Assembly (NCBI RefSeq): GCF_036865545.1
Contig: NZ_CP142208.1
Location: 496,001-560,000, forward strand
Direction of reading: 5' to 3'
Length of the DNA: 64,000 bases
Source: Erwinia sp. E_sp_B01_1
Lineage (GTDB): Bacteria > Pseudomonadota > Gammaproteobacteria > Enterobacterales > Enterobacteriaceae
Position numbers and translations under genes: made by a program. Of the stretch, positions 20,467 through 30,151 are shown piece after piece; the first letter of the stretch is position 1, and each line of letters starts with the position of its first letter. A model generated the notes under the pieces. The model was not told where the DNA came from, did no database searches, and saw nothing but the letters and a program-made list of their open reading frames with translations.

Positions 20467-20610
20467 CAGAACCAACGTGGGCGCAGCCTGTAAGGCAATA
20501 GAGAAAGTTTTTAGTGCACCAGCCTGGTGCGCTGCCAGAATGAACAGCCGCTGGTGGGTCTTTTGAGCTTTTACGGTATGATTGTCCCATTGGCACGGAA
20601 GGAATCTTTT

Positions 20611-22938
20611 ATGAAACAAATTCGTCTTTTAGCGCAATATTACGTCGACCTGATGGTGAAGCTGGGGCTGGTCCGCTTCTCACTGCTGCTGGCTTCCGCT
20701 CTGGTGGTGCTGGCCATGATTGTGCAGATGGCAGTGACCATGGTGCTGCGCGGTCATGTGGAAAGTATCGACATGGTGCGCTCAGTGTTCTTTGGTCTGC
20801 TGATCACTCCCTGGGCTGTCTACTTCCTTTCAGTGGTGGTGGAGCAGCTTGAAGAGTCCCGACAGCGGCTGTCGAGGCTGGTGGATAAGCTGGAGGAGAT
20901 GCGGCACCGCGATCTCGAACTGAATCAGCAGATGAAAGAGAATATCACCCAGCTGAACCAGGAAATTGCCGATCGTATCAAAGCCGAAGAGGCGCGTTTG
21001 CAGGTGATGGCCAAACTCAAGGAAGAGATGGTCAGACGTGAAGAGGCGCAGATCGAACTCGAACAACAATCTTCCTTCCTGCGATCTTTTCTGGATGCCT
21101 CGCCTGACCTCGTGTTCTACCGCAATATCGATCAGCAGTTTTCAGGCTGTAACCGCGCGATGGAATTACTGACAGGAAAAAGTGAAAAACAGCTGATTGG
21201 CCTGACGCCCCGCGATGTTTATGACAACGATGCGGCGACTAAAGTGCTGGAAACTGACGATAAAGTCTTCCGTCATAACGTCTCCCTGACCTATGAGCAA
21301 TGGTTGCAATACCCTGACGGGCGCAAAGCCTGTTTTGAAATCCGCAAAGTGCCTTATTACGACCGCATCGGTAAACGCAGTGGTCTGATGGGCTTTGGAC
21401 GCGATATAACGGAGCGTAAGCGCTACCAGGACGCTTTAGAGAATGCCAGCAGGGAGAAGACCACATTTATCTCAACTATCAGCCATGAGCTGCGTACGCC
21501 GCTTAATGGCATTGTAGGCCTCAGCCGCATTCTGCTGGATACCGAACTTAATCAGGAACAGCTCAACTACCTCAAAACCATTCACGTCTCAGCCATCACC
21601 CTGGGGAACATCTTCAACGACGTGATTGAGATGGATAAGATCGAGCGGCGCAAAGTGCAGCTGGATATCCAGCCGGTGGACTTTACCGGTTTTCTGGCCG
21701 ATCTGGAGAATCTCTCCGGGCTGCTGGTTCAGCCTAAAGATCTCCGGTTCGAGCTGGAACCTCAGTTGCCTCTTCCCCACCAAATCATGACCGATGGCAC
21801 GCGACTGCGGCAGATCCTGTGGAACCTGATTGGTAACGCGGTGAAGTTCACCCAAAAGGGCAGCATTGTTGTACGGGTAGAGTATCAGGGAGAAGATTGC
21901 CTGCGCTTTGAAGTGGAAGACTCGGGGATGGGCATCCCTCAGGATGAGCAGGATAAAATTTTTGCAATGTACTACCAGGTCAAGGACCAGCGCGGGGGTA
22001 AACCGGCAACCGGTACCGGGATTGGTCTGGCGGTTTCCCGTCGCCTTGCACAGAGCATGGGGGGCGACATTACGGTGCGCAGCGCTCCGGGAGCGGGATC
22101 CTGCTTTACGCTGACGATAAATGCTCCCCGTATTGCTGAACAGCATGAAGCTGAACAGCCAGCCGATGATATGCCGCTGCCGGCGCTTCATGTGCTGCTG
22201 GTGGAGGATATTGAACTCAACGTTGTGGTAGCCCGCTCGGTGCTTGAAAAGCTGGGTAACAGCGTGGAGGTCGCAATGACGGGTGAAGAAGCTCTGGCGA
22301 TGTTTGACCCCGATGAATTTGACCTTGTGCTGCTGGATATTCAGTTGCCGGATATGACCGGTCTGGATGTCGCCCGGGAAATCCATCAGCGTCATGGCAG
22401 ACAGCATCTGCCGCCGCTGGTGGCACTGACGGCCAATGTGCTTAAAGACAAGAAAGAGTATCTGGATGCCGGCATGGATGATGTGCTCAGTAAACCGCTG
22501 GCTGTGCCAGCCCTGACAGCGATCATCAAAAAGTACTGGGATTTTCAGCAGGAGACGGAGGAGAGCAAAATGGATGAGGAAAAACTGGGATTACTGGATG
22601 TCACCATGCTCGAGCAATACATCGAACTGGTTGGTCCCCAGCTTATCTATCAGAGTCTGGATATGTTCGAGCAGATGATGCCGGGTTACCTTGAGGTGCT
22701 TGATTCGAACATGATGGCCCGCGATCAGAAAGGCATTGCGGAAGAGGGGCATAAAATAAAAGGCGCTGCGGGATCGGTTGGCCTGGTGCATCTTCAGTAT
22801 CTGGCGAAACAGATTCAAAGTCCGGAGCTGCCAGCCTGGTGGGACAACGTTCAGGAATGGATCGACGAGTTGAAACATGAATGGCGGAATGATGTGAACG
22901 TGTTACGGGAATGGGTTACGGACGCTGGAAAAAAATGA
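20611..22938 (+). CDS. arcB: Aerobic respiration control sensor kinase ArcB
   Basis: A 775-residue hybrid kinase (E. coli 778) that phosphorylates ArcA under low oxygen. Two membrane helices lie at about 23-45 and 58-78, followed by a coiled-coil linker and a PAS domain. The redox-sensing cysteines are Cys180 and Cys241 as in E. coli. The phosphorelay residues are His292 (ISHELRT), receiver Asp576 (LLDIQLPD) and HPt His714 (EEGHKIKGAAGS). The ATG at 20611 follows AAGGAA and starts MKQIRLLAQYY. The sRNA ArcZ is encoded on the opposite strand over the gene's final bases. elbB, which follows in E. coli, is missing. Confidence 0.98.
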   Translation: MKQIRLLAQYYVDLMVKLGLVRFSLLLASALVVLAMIVQMAVTMVLRGHVESIDMVRSVFFGLLITPWAVYFLSVVVEQLEESRQRLSRLVDKLEEMRHRDLELNQQMKENITQLNQEIADRIKAEEARLQVMAKLKEEMVRREEAQIELEQQSSFLRSFLDASPDLVFYRNIDQQFSGCNRAMELLTGKSEKQLIGLTPRDVYDNDAATKVLETDDKVFRHNVSLTYEQWLQYPDGRKACFEIRKVPYYDRIGKRSGLMGFGRDITERKRYQDALENASREKTTFISTISHELRTPLNGIVGLSRILLDTELNQEQLNYLKTIHVSAITLGNIFNDVIEMDKIERRKVQLDIQPVDFTGFLADLENLSGLLVQPKDLRFELEPQLPLPHQIMTDGTRLRQILWNLIGNAVKFTQKGSIVVRVEYQGEDCLRFEVEDSGMGIPQDEQDKIFAMYYQVKDQRGGKPATGTGIGLAVSRRLAQSMGGDITVRSAPGAGSCFTLTINAPRIAEQHEAEQPADDMPLPALHVLLVEDIELNVVVARSVLEKLGNSVEVAMTGEEALAMFDPDEFDLVLLDIQLPDMTGLDVAREIHQRHGRQHLPPLVALTANVLKDKKEYLDAGMDDVLSKPLAVPALTAIIKKYWDFQQETEESKMDEEKLGLLDVTMLEQYIELVGPQLIYQSLDMFEQMMPGYLEVLDSNMMARDQKGIAEEGHKIKGAAGSVGLVHLQYLAKQIQSPELPAWWDNVQEWIDELKHEWRNDVNVLREWVTDAGKK

Positions 22939-23049
22939 CCCCGACCGAGGCCGGGGTGCGCGAATACTGCGCCAACACCAGGGAAAAAGGTAACCTGCGC
23001 TATTCTGAGAAGAAGAGTTTAAAAGCACAGGCGCGGTATTGGGTAAAAC
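22929..23049 (-). ncRNA. arcZ: ArcZ small regulatory RNA
   Basis: The minus strand reads CCCTGGTGTTGGCGCAGTAT, then TCGCGCACCCCGG, a GGGGTC hairpin arm and T7. This matches the conserved processed 3' half of E. coli ArcZ, including the seed that pairs with rpoS, flhDC and other mRNAs through Hfq. The terminator stem is 22938-22957 and the T-tract 22929-22935, overlapping the last codons of arcB, which is convergent. The 5' half is diverged; its end near 23049 is estimated from the 121-nt E. coli length and from TAATGT at 23061-23066 as a -10. In E. coli ArcA represses arcZ and ArcZ lowers arcB expression. Confidence 0.9.
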
Positions 23050-23812
23050 GCTCAGGAACTACATTAGCAAATCCTACATCACATGTTACCAGATTCATTA
23101 AAATGTGTGATGTTGAGCAGCGATTTCAGATAGAAAACATTAATTTGATAACACAGTCAAGCTGGAAATGAATAATCGCGTTAATATGATGCTTATTTGA
23201 CCAATTGTGAGGATTTTGAGCACTGCGGCCTTGACCTGCTGTCATCGTCAGCTGTTGAGGCCGCTAGCAGCAATGCTAATTGAAAATCCGGCATTATTAA
23301 AAACTTTAACTGATTGTATAACAACTTATTTTTCTGAGATTGGCGTCTCGCATGCAAATCCTCTTATCAGGGATGGAGTAAAAGCATTTTTGCAAGTTTT
23401 CTCCTATCGATTCCCAGAATTTGATAATTGGATGTTGCTGGATAATCTTGTGTTCCTGTCCGGTTTCTGTAGAGATTATTCCGCCTTATGGCACTTATCA
23501 GAGACGGGTAAGGTAAATTTTGCAAAAGCTTACGCGCGAAATTTATAAGCAACGCGAAACAATTAGTTTAGACGTCATTTGGCACTTTCGCTTTCATTTA
23601 ACCCTGTTTTACAAGTCGGTTTTCTTATGGAACCGATTCCGGACGCGCGGAAGTGGTTGAAGGGAATAGTACATTTGGGAATTTTAAGCATTTTTACGTC
23701 TAAAAGTACCATTTTTTTATTACTGGCTGGCTGGAAGTTATCCCTGAGAGTTAAGAACAGTGAGTAATCATCCCATTACAGGAATTGATAAGATAGTCAT
23801 GGATATTAATGT
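23050..23812. other. AT-rich region between arcZ and mtgA replacing elbB
   Basis: E. coli carries elbB here; no trace of its protein sequence is found in any frame. The stretch is visibly AT-richer than its surroundings. It includes the arcZ promoter (about 23060-23090), one unrecognised reading frame (23207-23548), and short frames after it that look non-coding. Confidence 0.6.
23207..23548 (+). CDS. Hypothetical protein, unrecognised, AT-rich
   Basis: A 113-codon frame from GTG 23207, or 91 residues from ATG 23273 (MLIENPALLKTL...). No family is recognised. The product would be helical with many aromatics (FPEFDNWMLLDNLVFLSGF). No good ribosome site precedes either start. Base composition is unlike the neighbours and the frame sits where elbB should be. 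It may be a horizontally acquired small gene, the remnant of a longer gene, or not coding at all. Confidence 0.3.
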   Translation: MRILSTAALTCCHRQLLRPLAAMLIENPALLKTLTDCITTYFSEIGVSHANPLIRDGVKAFLQVFSYRFPEFDNWMLLDNLVFLSGFCRDYSALWHLSETGKVNFAKAYARNL

Positions 23813-24535
23813 ATGAAACAGCGTAATAAAAAGGGTTTGAAACGTATCAGGGGATGGGCGTTGCGCGCGGTTTTAACCCTGGCTGGCGTCTGGATTGCCG
23901 GCATTTTACTGTTCTCGTTCCTGCCGGTTCCTTTTTCTGCAGTCATGGCTGAACGACAGCTTTCGGCATGGTTTCACGGTGATTTCACTTATGTCGCTCA
24001 TTCAGACTGGGTAGGAATGGATGAGATTTCTCCCTGGATGCCACTGGCAGTCATGGCATCTGAAGACCAGAAGTTTCCCACTCACTGGGGGTTTGACGTT
24101 CAGGCCATTCAGTCGGTACTGGATAACGAGGAAGGGGGGCGGATCAGAGGCGCCTCGACGCTTTCGCAGCAGACAGCCAAGAACGTATTCTTATGGGATG
24201 GCAGAAGCTGGGTGAGAAAAGGGCTGGAAGCGGGTCTGACCGTGGGAATTGAAACGGTCTGGACTAAAAGGCGTATCCTGACGGTCTACCTGAACGTGGC
24301 TGAATTCGGTGAAGGTGTGTTTGGGGTGGAGGAAGCTTCGCAGCGCTATTTCCATAAACCGGCAAGCCGGTTAACGATGTCAGAAGCCGCCCTGCTTGCT
24401 GCTGTACTGCCTAATCCCATCCGGTTTAAAGCCAGTGCGCCATCGGGGTATATCCGTCAGCGTCAGCAATGGATAATGCGCCAGATGCGCCAGCTTGGGG
24501 GAGAGGGGTTTCTGCGGGAACATAAGCTGAGGTAG
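23813..24535 (+). CDS. mtgA: Monofunctional biosynthetic peptidoglycan transglycosylase MtgA
   Basis: A 240-residue GT51 glycosyltransferase that polymerises glycan strands from lipid II. It has one N-terminal membrane helix (about 16-37), catalytic Glu84 (ASEDQKF), and the signature [17 protein letters not shown]. There is no transpeptidase domain. It is convergent with npr; a long inverted repeat separates them. Confidence 0.97.
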   Translation: MKQRNKKGLKRIRGWALRAVLTLAGVWIAGILLFSFLPVPFSAVMAERQLSAWFHGDFTYVAHSDWVGMDEISPWMPLAVMASEDQKFPTHWGFDVQAIQSVLDNEEGGRIRGASTLSQQTAKNVFLWDGRSWVRKGLEAGLTVGIETVWTKRRILTVYLNVAEFGEGVFGVEEASQRYFHKPASRLTMSEAALLAAVLPNPIRFKASAPSGYIRQRQQWIMRQMRQLGGEGFLREHKLR

Positions 24536-24541
24536 GCACTG

Positions 24542-24571
24542 TCAGGCCCGGCAGTACAGTGCCGGGCCTGA
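24542..24571. terminator. Inverted repeat between convergent mtgA and npr
   Basis: A perfect 12-bp stem, TCAGGCCCGGCA (24542-24553) with its complement at 24560-24571, and a 6-base loop. It is placed to end both units but has no T-tract on either side. Confidence 0.6.
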
Positions 24572-24610
24572 GCCAAACTGGCGTTTAAAACATATTAAAT
24601 TATTAAACGC

Positions 24611-24883
24611 TCAATCTTCGTCGAAACCAGCGTTAAACAGCTCAATAACTGCGTTTAATGCCTGCACTTCCTGCAGGCCGGTAGCTTCAATTTCGATGTG
24701 GCCGCCTTTGGCCGAATCCAGCATCAGCAGTGCAATAACACTGCTGGCTTCGGCTTCGGTTCCACTCTCATTTCGCAATAACACTTCAGCATCAAAACTC
24801 TGGACCAGCTCGAAAAGCTTCATCGCAGGACGGGCATGCATGCCCAGCCTGTTCTTTATCTCTACCGTTTGTCTGACTGTCAT
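24611..24883 (-). CDS. npr: Nitrogen PTS phosphocarrier protein NPr
   Basis: A 90-residue HPr-fold protein with phosphorylation site His16 (RLGMHARPA). It passes phosphate from PtsP (EI-Ntr) to PtsN in the regulatory nitrogen PTS. Its start overlaps the rapZ stop by 4 bases, which indicates translational coupling in the rpoN-hpf-ptsN-rapZ-npr cluster. Confidence 0.97.
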   Translation of the reverse strand: MTVRQTVEIKNRLGMHARPAMKLFELVQSFDAEVLLRNESGTEAEASSVIALLMLDSAKGGHIEIEATGLQEVQALNAVIELFNAGFDED

Positions 24884-25734
24884 GATTTGCGTTTTTCCAG
24901 CGTGCGGTGACGTGACTGAACATTTTTACCGCGAGAGCGGAAATAGTCTGCCAGCTGTTCAGCAATATAGACGGAACGGTGTTTGCCCCCGGTACAGCCA
25001 ATAGCCACAGTAAGGTAACTGCGGTTGTTGGTTTCCAGCATCGGTAACCACAACTCCAGATAGCTCCGGGTCTGATAGATGAAATTATGTACTTCCGTAT
25101 GGCGATCGAGGAAAGCTGCCACCGGACGATCGAGCCCGGTCATTGGCCGCAATTTAGGATCCCAGTGTGGGTTTGGCAGAAAGCGCACGTCAAAAACGTA
25201 ATCAGCATCTATCGGAATGCCGTGCTTGAAGCCAAATGACTCGAATACCATCGTCAGTTCACGCTCACGTTTACCCAACAGGCGGGTACGCAGCATCTCT
25301 GCCAGCTCATGAACCGACATCTCAGAGGTATCAACAATCAGGTCCGCCCGTGAGCGCAGCGGCTCCAGCAGGTCACTCTCTTCGTCTATGGCGCTCTCCA
25401 GAGAGAGGTTCTTGCTGGAAAGCGGGTGCAGGCGACGGGTATCACTGTAACGCCGGATCAACGTATTGCGATCGGCATCGAGAAACAGTAGCTGCGGCGA
25501 AAAACTTTCGGGCAGACTGGTCAGGGCTTTTTCAAAAATTTCTGGTGACTCAGGCATGTTACGTACGTCAATACTTACCGCCGCCGACATATTACGATCG
25601 GCCAGGGAGTTCGCCAGTTCAGGCAGTAACACCACAGGTAAGTTATCGACGCAGTAAAAACCCATGTCTTCCAGTGCCCGTAATGCGACAGACTTACCCG
25701 ATCCCGATCGACCGCTGACTATCATCAGCACCAT
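24880..25734 (-). CDS. rapZ: RNase adaptor protein RapZ
   Basis: A 284-residue protein, the E. coli length. The N-terminal P-loop GRSGSGKS is at 8-15. The C-terminal RNA-binding domain senses glucosamine-6-phosphate and ends in the basic tail [11 protein letters not shown]. RapZ hands the sRNA GlmZ to RNase E. The ATG at 25734 ([11 protein letters not shown]) was chosen over an upstream in-frame start that would add 21 unrelated residues. It overlaps npr by 4 bases. Confidence 0.97.
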   Translation of the reverse strand: MVLMIVSGRSGSGKSVALRALEDMGFYCVDNLPVVLLPELANSLADRNMSAAVSIDVRNMPESPEIFEKALTSLPESFSPQLLFLDADRNTLIRRYSDTRRLHPLSSKNLSLESAIDEESDLLEPLRSRADLIVDTSEMSVHELAEMLRTRLLGKRERELTMVFESFGFKHGIPIDADYVFDVRFLPNPHWDPKLRPMTGLDRPVAAFLDRHTEVHNFIYQTRSYLELWLPMLETNNRSYLTVAIGCTGGKHRSVYIAEQLADYFRSRGKNVQSRHRTLEKRKS

Positions 25735-25834
25735 GACTTCTTCTCCTGACAGGCCTGTTCGTGGTCTGGCCGGTGTGGACACCGCGCAGGGCCACACGCT
25801 TTACAATGAGCCAGTACAAGCTGGCTCAGATGAA

Positions 25835-26320
25835 TCAGTGGCTCTCTTCAGGGCTTTCAGCCATGATCCCAAAGAGCTCTTCATCCGTCTGTGCTGCCCG
25901 CAGGCGGCGACAGACAGTTTTATCTGCCAGACGTTTGGCGACCAGCGACAGCGTATGCAGGTGTGTTTTGCACTGATCGGCCGGCACCAGCAAGGCAAAA
26001 AGCAGATCCACCGGTTGATTATCAATGGCATCGAAAGCAATTGGCTGATCCAGACGGATAAACACGCCCACTGCACGCAGTGTATCTTCAACCAGCTTAC
26101 CATGCGGTATAGCAATACCATTGCCGATACCAGTGCTTCCCATGCGTTCGCGAGTCAGAATCGCTTCAAAGATGGTCTGGTGCGGAAGGTTAAGCTGTTT
26201 GGCCGCTAACTCGCTGATAATTTCCAGCGCCCGCTTTTTACTCTGGCAATGAACGCCGCTGCGGGTGCAGGAGACATTCAGTACCGAGCTCAGTTCCAGT
26301 TTTAATTCATTGTTCATCAT
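25835..26320 (-). CDS. ptsN: Nitrogen-regulatory PTS EIIA protein PtsN
   Basis: A 161-residue EIIA-Ntr. With the ATG at 26320 the phosphorylated histidine falls at His73 (IAIPHGKL), as in E. coli. The unphosphorylated form affects K+ uptake (TrkA, KdpD) and links nitrogen and carbon status. It lies downstream of rpoN and hpf. A second ATG directly follows the first, so either could be used. Confidence 0.96.
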   Translation of the reverse strand: MMNNELKLELSSVLNVSCTRSGVHCQSKKRALEIISELAAKQLNLPHQTIFEAILTRERMGSTGIGNGIAIPHGKLVEDTLRAVGVFIRLDQPIAFDAIDNQPVDLLFALLVPADQCKTHLHTLSLVAKRLADKTVCRRLRAAQTDEELFGIMAESPEESH

Positions 26321-26431
26321 AGTTTCACTTACGTGTTCACTTCTGCCTGGCAAAATGACCGTGTCGAACCCCATGTTTAAAAAGGGGACGCGTAGAGTCA
26401 TCAGTCGACTGCTCAGCCTGCCTGATTAATT

Positions 26432-26467
26432 AACGGCTCGCCCCCCGTAGAGAGGGGCGAGCCGGTT
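26432..26467 (-). terminator. Hairpin between hpf and ptsN
   Basis: CGGCTCGCCCC and GGGGCGAGCCG form an 11-bp GC-rich stem in the 211-base hpf-ptsN gap. On the minus strand it is followed by TTAATTAAT, not a pure T-run. It may cause partial termination or RNA processing within the rpoN operon. Confidence 0.55.
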
Positions 26468-26531
26468 ATCTTACGTCACCTCATATCCTTAGATAAGGGT
26501 GGCGAAGAAATAATCAATGTTTGAGTGAAAT

Positions 26532-26819
26532 TTAGTGCTGCTTCAGCTTGTCTTTGTGTTTATTGAGTTGGCGCGTCAGCTTGTCTATCAGGCCGTCAAT
26601 CGCCGCGTACATATCTTTATCTTCCGAGGTGGCATGCAACTCACCGCCGTTTACATGGAGCGTGGCATCCGCTATTTGGGTGACCTTTTCGACCTTCAGA
26701 ACAATATAGACCTGATTAATCCGGTCAAAATACTGCTCCAGTTTGGCAAATTTGGTTGTCACAAAATCACGCAGAGGATCGGTGATTTCAACGTGTTGCC
26801 CGGTAATATTGAGTTGCAT
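26532..26819 (-). CDS. hpf: Ribosome hibernation promoting factor HPF (short form)
   Basis: A 95-residue S30AE-domain protein equal to short gammaproteobacterial HPF, lacking the dimerisation tail of long HPF. It binds the 30S decoding region and helps form 100S dimers with RMF in stationary phase. It is 22 bases downstream of rpoN with AAGGAAG before the ATG. Confidence 0.97.
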   Translation of the reverse strand: MQLNITGQHVEITDPLRDFVTTKFAKLEQYFDRINQVYIVLKVEKVTQIADATLHVNGGELHATSEDKDMYAAIDGLIDKLTRQLNKHKDKLKQH

Positions 26820-26841
26820 AGGGTCTTCCTTATCTGTTCGT

Positions 26842-28275
26842 TCAGACCAGCTGTTTTCGCTGATTTGAGGGCGGGATGGATAAAGACTCTCGGTACTTCG
26901 CTACAGTCCGCCGTGCCACCATAATCCCCTGATCGGAAAGCAGGGTGGTGAGCTTGCTGTCGCTCAGAGGTTTGGCGGGATTCTCCGCCGAGATTAATTT
27001 TTTCACCAGCGCGCGTATCGCCGTGGAAGAGGCTTCGCCTCCGCCCTCGGTGTTGACGTGGCTGGAGAAAAAATACTTCAATTCAAAAATACCGCGTGGG
27101 CTGTGCAGATACTTTTGCGTGGTCACGCGGGAAATAGTGGACTCATGCATATCAACGGCGCTGGCAATATCCGCCAGCACCATGGGGCGCATAAATTCTT
27201 CGCCCTGCTCAAAAAAAGCCTGCTGCTGATCGACGATACAGCGGGTCACTTTCAGTAGCGTATCATTTCTGCTTTCCAGACTTTTAATCAGCCATTTCGC
27301 TTCCTGCAGATTGCTGCGGATAAACTGGCTGTCACTGTCATTACGTGTGTTACCGCCCAGTGAGGCATAGTGCTGATTAATTTTCAGTCTTGGAACGCTG
27401 TCAGAGTTAAGTTCCACCACCCAGCGGTTGCTGGTTTTACGCACCAGCACATCCGGAATAACGTACTCTGGCTCGCTGGTATTGATGGACTGACCGGGGC
27501 GAGGATCAAGGGACTGAATCACCTGCATCGCTACTTTCAGCACATCTTCTTTCAGGCGAGTCACCCGCATCAGACTGCGAAAATCATGATTAGCCAGCAG
27601 GTCGAGATGTTCACTGACGATCAGCCGGGCCTCTTTTAAGCCTGGTACATCCGGGACAAATTGTGAAAGCTGCACCAGCAGGCAGTCCCGCAGATCGCGG
27701 GCGCAGACGCCGACCGGATCGAAGCGCTGCACGCGTTTCAGCACCGCTTCCACTTCATCCATGGTCAGTTCGTCGTTACCAATGCTGTCCAGAATCTCAT
27801 CCAGCGAGGCAGTGAGGTACCCGGTGTCATCAACCGCATCAACAATGGAAGTGGCTATAGCCCGGTCCGTCTCCGTAAAGGGCGTGAGTTCAACCTGCCA
27901 CATCAGGTAATCCTGAAGCGTCTGTGTTGTCTCTCCCTGATACACCGGCAGCTCATCGTCGTGATAATCCGTCCCGGTGCCTGAAGGAGTACCAGCGGTG
28001 TAGATCTCATCCCATGTCGCATCCAGAGGAAGTTCCTCCGGCATATCTTTTTGTTCAAGCGCTTCACGGGTATCCAGCGCTTCTTTCTCCTGATACTCGC
28101 GAGCGTCCACTTCTTCATGAATGTCGGTTTGCTCAAGCAACGGATTGCTTTCCAGCGCCAGCTGAATTTCCTGCTGGAGTTCAAGCGTAGAGAGCTGCAG
28201 AAGACGAATAGCCTGCTGCAGTTGTGGCGTCATGGCAAGCTGTTGGCTGAGCCTGAGTTGCAAACCTTGCTTCAT
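26842..28275 (-). CDS. rpoN: RNA polymerase sigma-54 factor RpoN
   Basis: A 477-residue protein, the E. coli length. It has a Gln/Leu-rich activator-interacting region I (about 1-50), an acidic region II, a core-binding region, and the RpoN box [10 protein letters not shown] at 454-463 that reads the -24 element. It directs nitrogen-assimilation and other enhancer-dependent promoters. It lies 48 bases downstream of lptB and heads hpf-ptsN-rapZ-npr. Confidence 0.98.
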   Translation of the reverse strand: MKQGLQLRLSQQLAMTPQLQQAIRLLQLSTLELQQEIQLALESNPLLEQTDIHEEVDAREYQEKEALDTREALEQKDMPEELPLDATWDEIYTAGTPSGTGTDYHDDELPVYQGETTQTLQDYLMWQVELTPFTETDRAIATSIVDAVDDTGYLTASLDEILDSIGNDELTMDEVEAVLKRVQRFDPVGVCARDLRDCLLVQLSQFVPDVPGLKEARLIVSEHLDLLANHDFRSLMRVTRLKEDVLKVAMQVIQSLDPRPGQSINTSEPEYVIPDVLVRKTSNRWVVELNSDSVPRLKINQHYASLGGNTRNDSDSQFIRSNLQEAKWLIKSLESRNDTLLKVTRCIVDQQQAFFEQGEEFMRPMVLADIASAVDMHESTISRVTTQKYLHSPRGIFELKYFFSSHVNTEGGGEASSTAIRALVKKLISAENPAKPLSDSKLTTLLSDQGIMVARRTVAKYRESLSIPPSNQRKQLV

Positions 28276-28323
28276 ATTCAGGATACTGATTCCTTGAAAA
28301 TCTTACCGGGTATTAACACCTTA

Positions 28324-29049
28324 TCAGAGTCTGAACTCTTCACCTAAATAGACTCGCTTAACTTGTTCATCCTCCAGAATCTCTCCAGGAGTGCCGTGCG
28401 CAATTAAATGTCCCTGGCTGACGATGTAAGCACGCTCACAAACGGCCAGCGTCTCACGCACGTTATGGTCAGTGATGAGCACGCCCAATCCGCTGTCACG
28501 CAGGTGTTCGATAATTTTCTTAATATCGATAACGGAGATGGGGTCAACACCTGCAAAAGGCTCATCCAGCAGAATGAATTTAGGGTTTGCAGCCAGGGCG
28601 CGGGCTATCTCAACACGGCGGCGTTCGCCGCCCGAGAGTGCCTGGCCCATGCTGTTGCGCAGATGCTCAATATGGAATTCATTCATCAGCTCATTCGCCC
28701 GATCTTCACGCTGTTCTGTGGTCAGATCGTCGCGGATTTGCAGCACGGCCATCAGGTTATCGTAAACGCTCAGGCGGCGGAAAATCGACGCCTCCTGCGG
28801 CAGATAACCAATACCGCGTCGCGCGCGGGCATGCAGCGGCAGGATACTGATATCTTCATCATCAATGATGATCCGACCCGCATCACGCGGGACAATGCCC
28901 ACGACCATGTAAAAAGTGGTGGTCTTGCCTGCACCGTTGGGGCCAAGCAGGCCAACAATTTCACCGGATTTGACCTGCAGGCTGACATCTTCGACCACGC
29001 GACGGCCTTTGTAAGCCTTCGCCAGGTTTTCCGCAATTAAAGTAGCCAT
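28324..29049 (-). CDS. lptB: LPS export ABC transporter ATP-binding protein LptB
   Basis: A 241-residue ABC ATPase with Walker A GPNGAGKT, signature [15 protein letters not shown] and Walker [13 protein letters not shown]. It powers extraction of LPS from the inner membrane with LptFG. It follows lptA by 6 bases in the kdsD-kdsC-lptC-lptA-lptB unit. Confidence 0.98.
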   Translation of the reverse strand: MATLIAENLAKAYKGRRVVEDVSLQVKSGEIVGLLGPNGAGKTTTFYMVVGIVPRDAGRIIIDDEDISILPLHARARRGIGYLPQEASIFRRLSVYDNLMAVLQIRDDLTTEQREDRANELMNEFHIEHLRNSMGQALSGGERRRVEIARALAANPKFILLDEPFAGVDPISVIDIKKIIEHLRDSGLGVLITDHNVRETLAVCERAYIVSQGHLIAHGTPGEILEDEQVKRVYLGEEFRL

Positions 29050-29055
29050 AGCTGA

Positions 29056-29604
29056 TTAGTTACTCTTTTTTGGTCCGGTTGACTGGGTGCCTTTGTCCTG
29101 CAACTGAGAAGGAACCAGGATGGTCGTCACGCGCTTACCTGAGCTGCCGTAAGCCTGCATCTTCTGCTCTTTCACCAGATAGGTAATACGATCGCCTTTC
29201 ACGTTGCTGTCGAGCTGCTCCAGATAAGCATTATCAGTCAGCTCGACAAAGTCTTTTGCCAGCTCATAGTGCATTTTCTGAGCGTGACCTTTTACGGGTT
29301 TACCATTGTCCTGCAGCTGATAGAAAGTGGCAGGATTACCATAGGCATCAACAATCGTTTTGTTGCTGTCGCCGCCCGGACGGGTAACCACAACCTTATC
29401 TGCAGTAATTTTGATTGAGCCCTGGGTCACGATCACGTTTCCGGTAAAGGTCGCGACGTTGCCCTGCATGTCCAGCGCCTGATTTTCTGAATCAACGTTG
29501 ACCGGCTTCTCTGAGTCGCCTGTCAGCGCGAAAGCGGGCAGGCTGGCCGCCAACAGCAAGCTGAGCGTCAGAAACTTAAGGTTATTTTTCATTTTGGATT
29601 TCAT
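29056..29604 (-). CDS. lptA: LPS transport periplasmic bridge protein LptA
   Basis: A 182-residue OstA-fold protein with a Sec signal peptide (LTLSLLLAASLPAFA). It bridges LptC and LptD across the periplasm. The ATG at 29604 gives a length close to E. coli (185); another ATG lies four codons later. Its start overlaps the lptC 3' end by 23 bases, as in E. coli, suggesting coupling. Confidence 0.95.
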   Translation of the reverse strand: MKSKMKNNLKFLTLSLLLAASLPAFALTGDSEKPVNVDSENQALDMQGNVATFTGNVIVTQGSIKITADKVVVTRPGGDSNKTIVDAYGNPATFYQLQDNGKPVKGHAQKMHYELAKDFVELTDNAYLEQLDSNVKGDRITYLVKEQKMQAYGSSGKRVTTILVPSQLQDKGTQSTGPKKSN

Positions 29605-30151
29605 AAGAGGTTTTGACCTTTTCAATCAACTCGGCAGTTTTCTTCCGTAAATTTCCACGCATCTTCATCCCGGTAGAGGTAAAGCTACGGCCATAAAGGG
29701 TCACCTGATCTTCCGATGTGACATCCTGAGTGACGAGGTTTACTACGGCATTATCGGTCTTGATCCGCTCAAGTTGAGCATCTTGCGTCAGGCTGTTGAC
29801 CTCAACGTGGCCGTAAAGATACAACATACGGTCATTGGTCAGTTTTGCTTTGTCCGCCCGGACAGACCAGGTCGCTATTTTATTTTCATCGTACATGGTC
29901 ATCACCGGGTTATCGAACCAGCTGACCGCCTCCGTTGAAAAATAGGTCACTTTGTCAGAGACGAGTTTGTAGTTCAGGGCGCCTTCAGGGTTATAGACCA
30001 CCGTATTTGAGGTTTGGCTCGTGTAGGTAGGTTCCTGATCGTTGCTTGCTATGGGAGTAGAGCTGTCATCCGGACCGGCCAGATTCCAGCCAATCAGCAC
30101 TATGGCTATCAGAGCCAGTAATAGTGTAATCCAACGCCTGGTTTTACTCAT
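29582..30151 (-). CDS. lptC: LPS export protein LptC
   Basis: A 189-residue protein with one N-terminal membrane helix (about 7-25) and a periplasmic OstA-like jellyroll. It receives LPS from LptB2FG and passes it to LptA. Its ATG overlaps the stop codon of the frame-corrected kdsC (ATGA). Confidence 0.96.
   Translation of the reverse strand: MSKTRRWITLLLALIAIVLIGWNLAGPDDSSTPIASNDQEPTYTSQTSNTVVYNPEGALNYKLVSDKVTYFSTEAVSWFDNPVMTMYDENKIATWSVRADKAKLTNDRMLYLYGHVEVNSLTQDAQLERIKTDNAVVNLVTQDVTSEDQVTLYGRSFTSTGMKMRGNLRKKTAELIEKVKTSYEIQNEK

Larger units (their letters stand above)
19636..20610. other. 975-base divergent intergenic region (GltB-like gene / arcB)
   Basis: No convincing gene is seen, although it is unusually long for this genome. 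It holds the candidate GltB-like promoter (19667-19694), an 8-bp stem ending in a T6 tract (AAAGCCTT 19963-19970, AAGGCTTT 20016-20023) and a strong imperfect hairpin at 20048-20091. A candidate arcB promoter is at 20438-20466. E. coli has yhcC upstream of arcB; it is absent here. Confidence 0.6.

Noticed and set aside
22911..23171. An 86-codon plus-strand frame after arcB
   Set aside because: It overlaps the ArcZ sRNA on the other strand and the arcB end; the codons reflect RNA conservation, not protein.
23579..23767. A 62-codon frame before mtgA
   Set aside because: No ribosome site, no recognisable sequence, AT-rich non-coding appearance.
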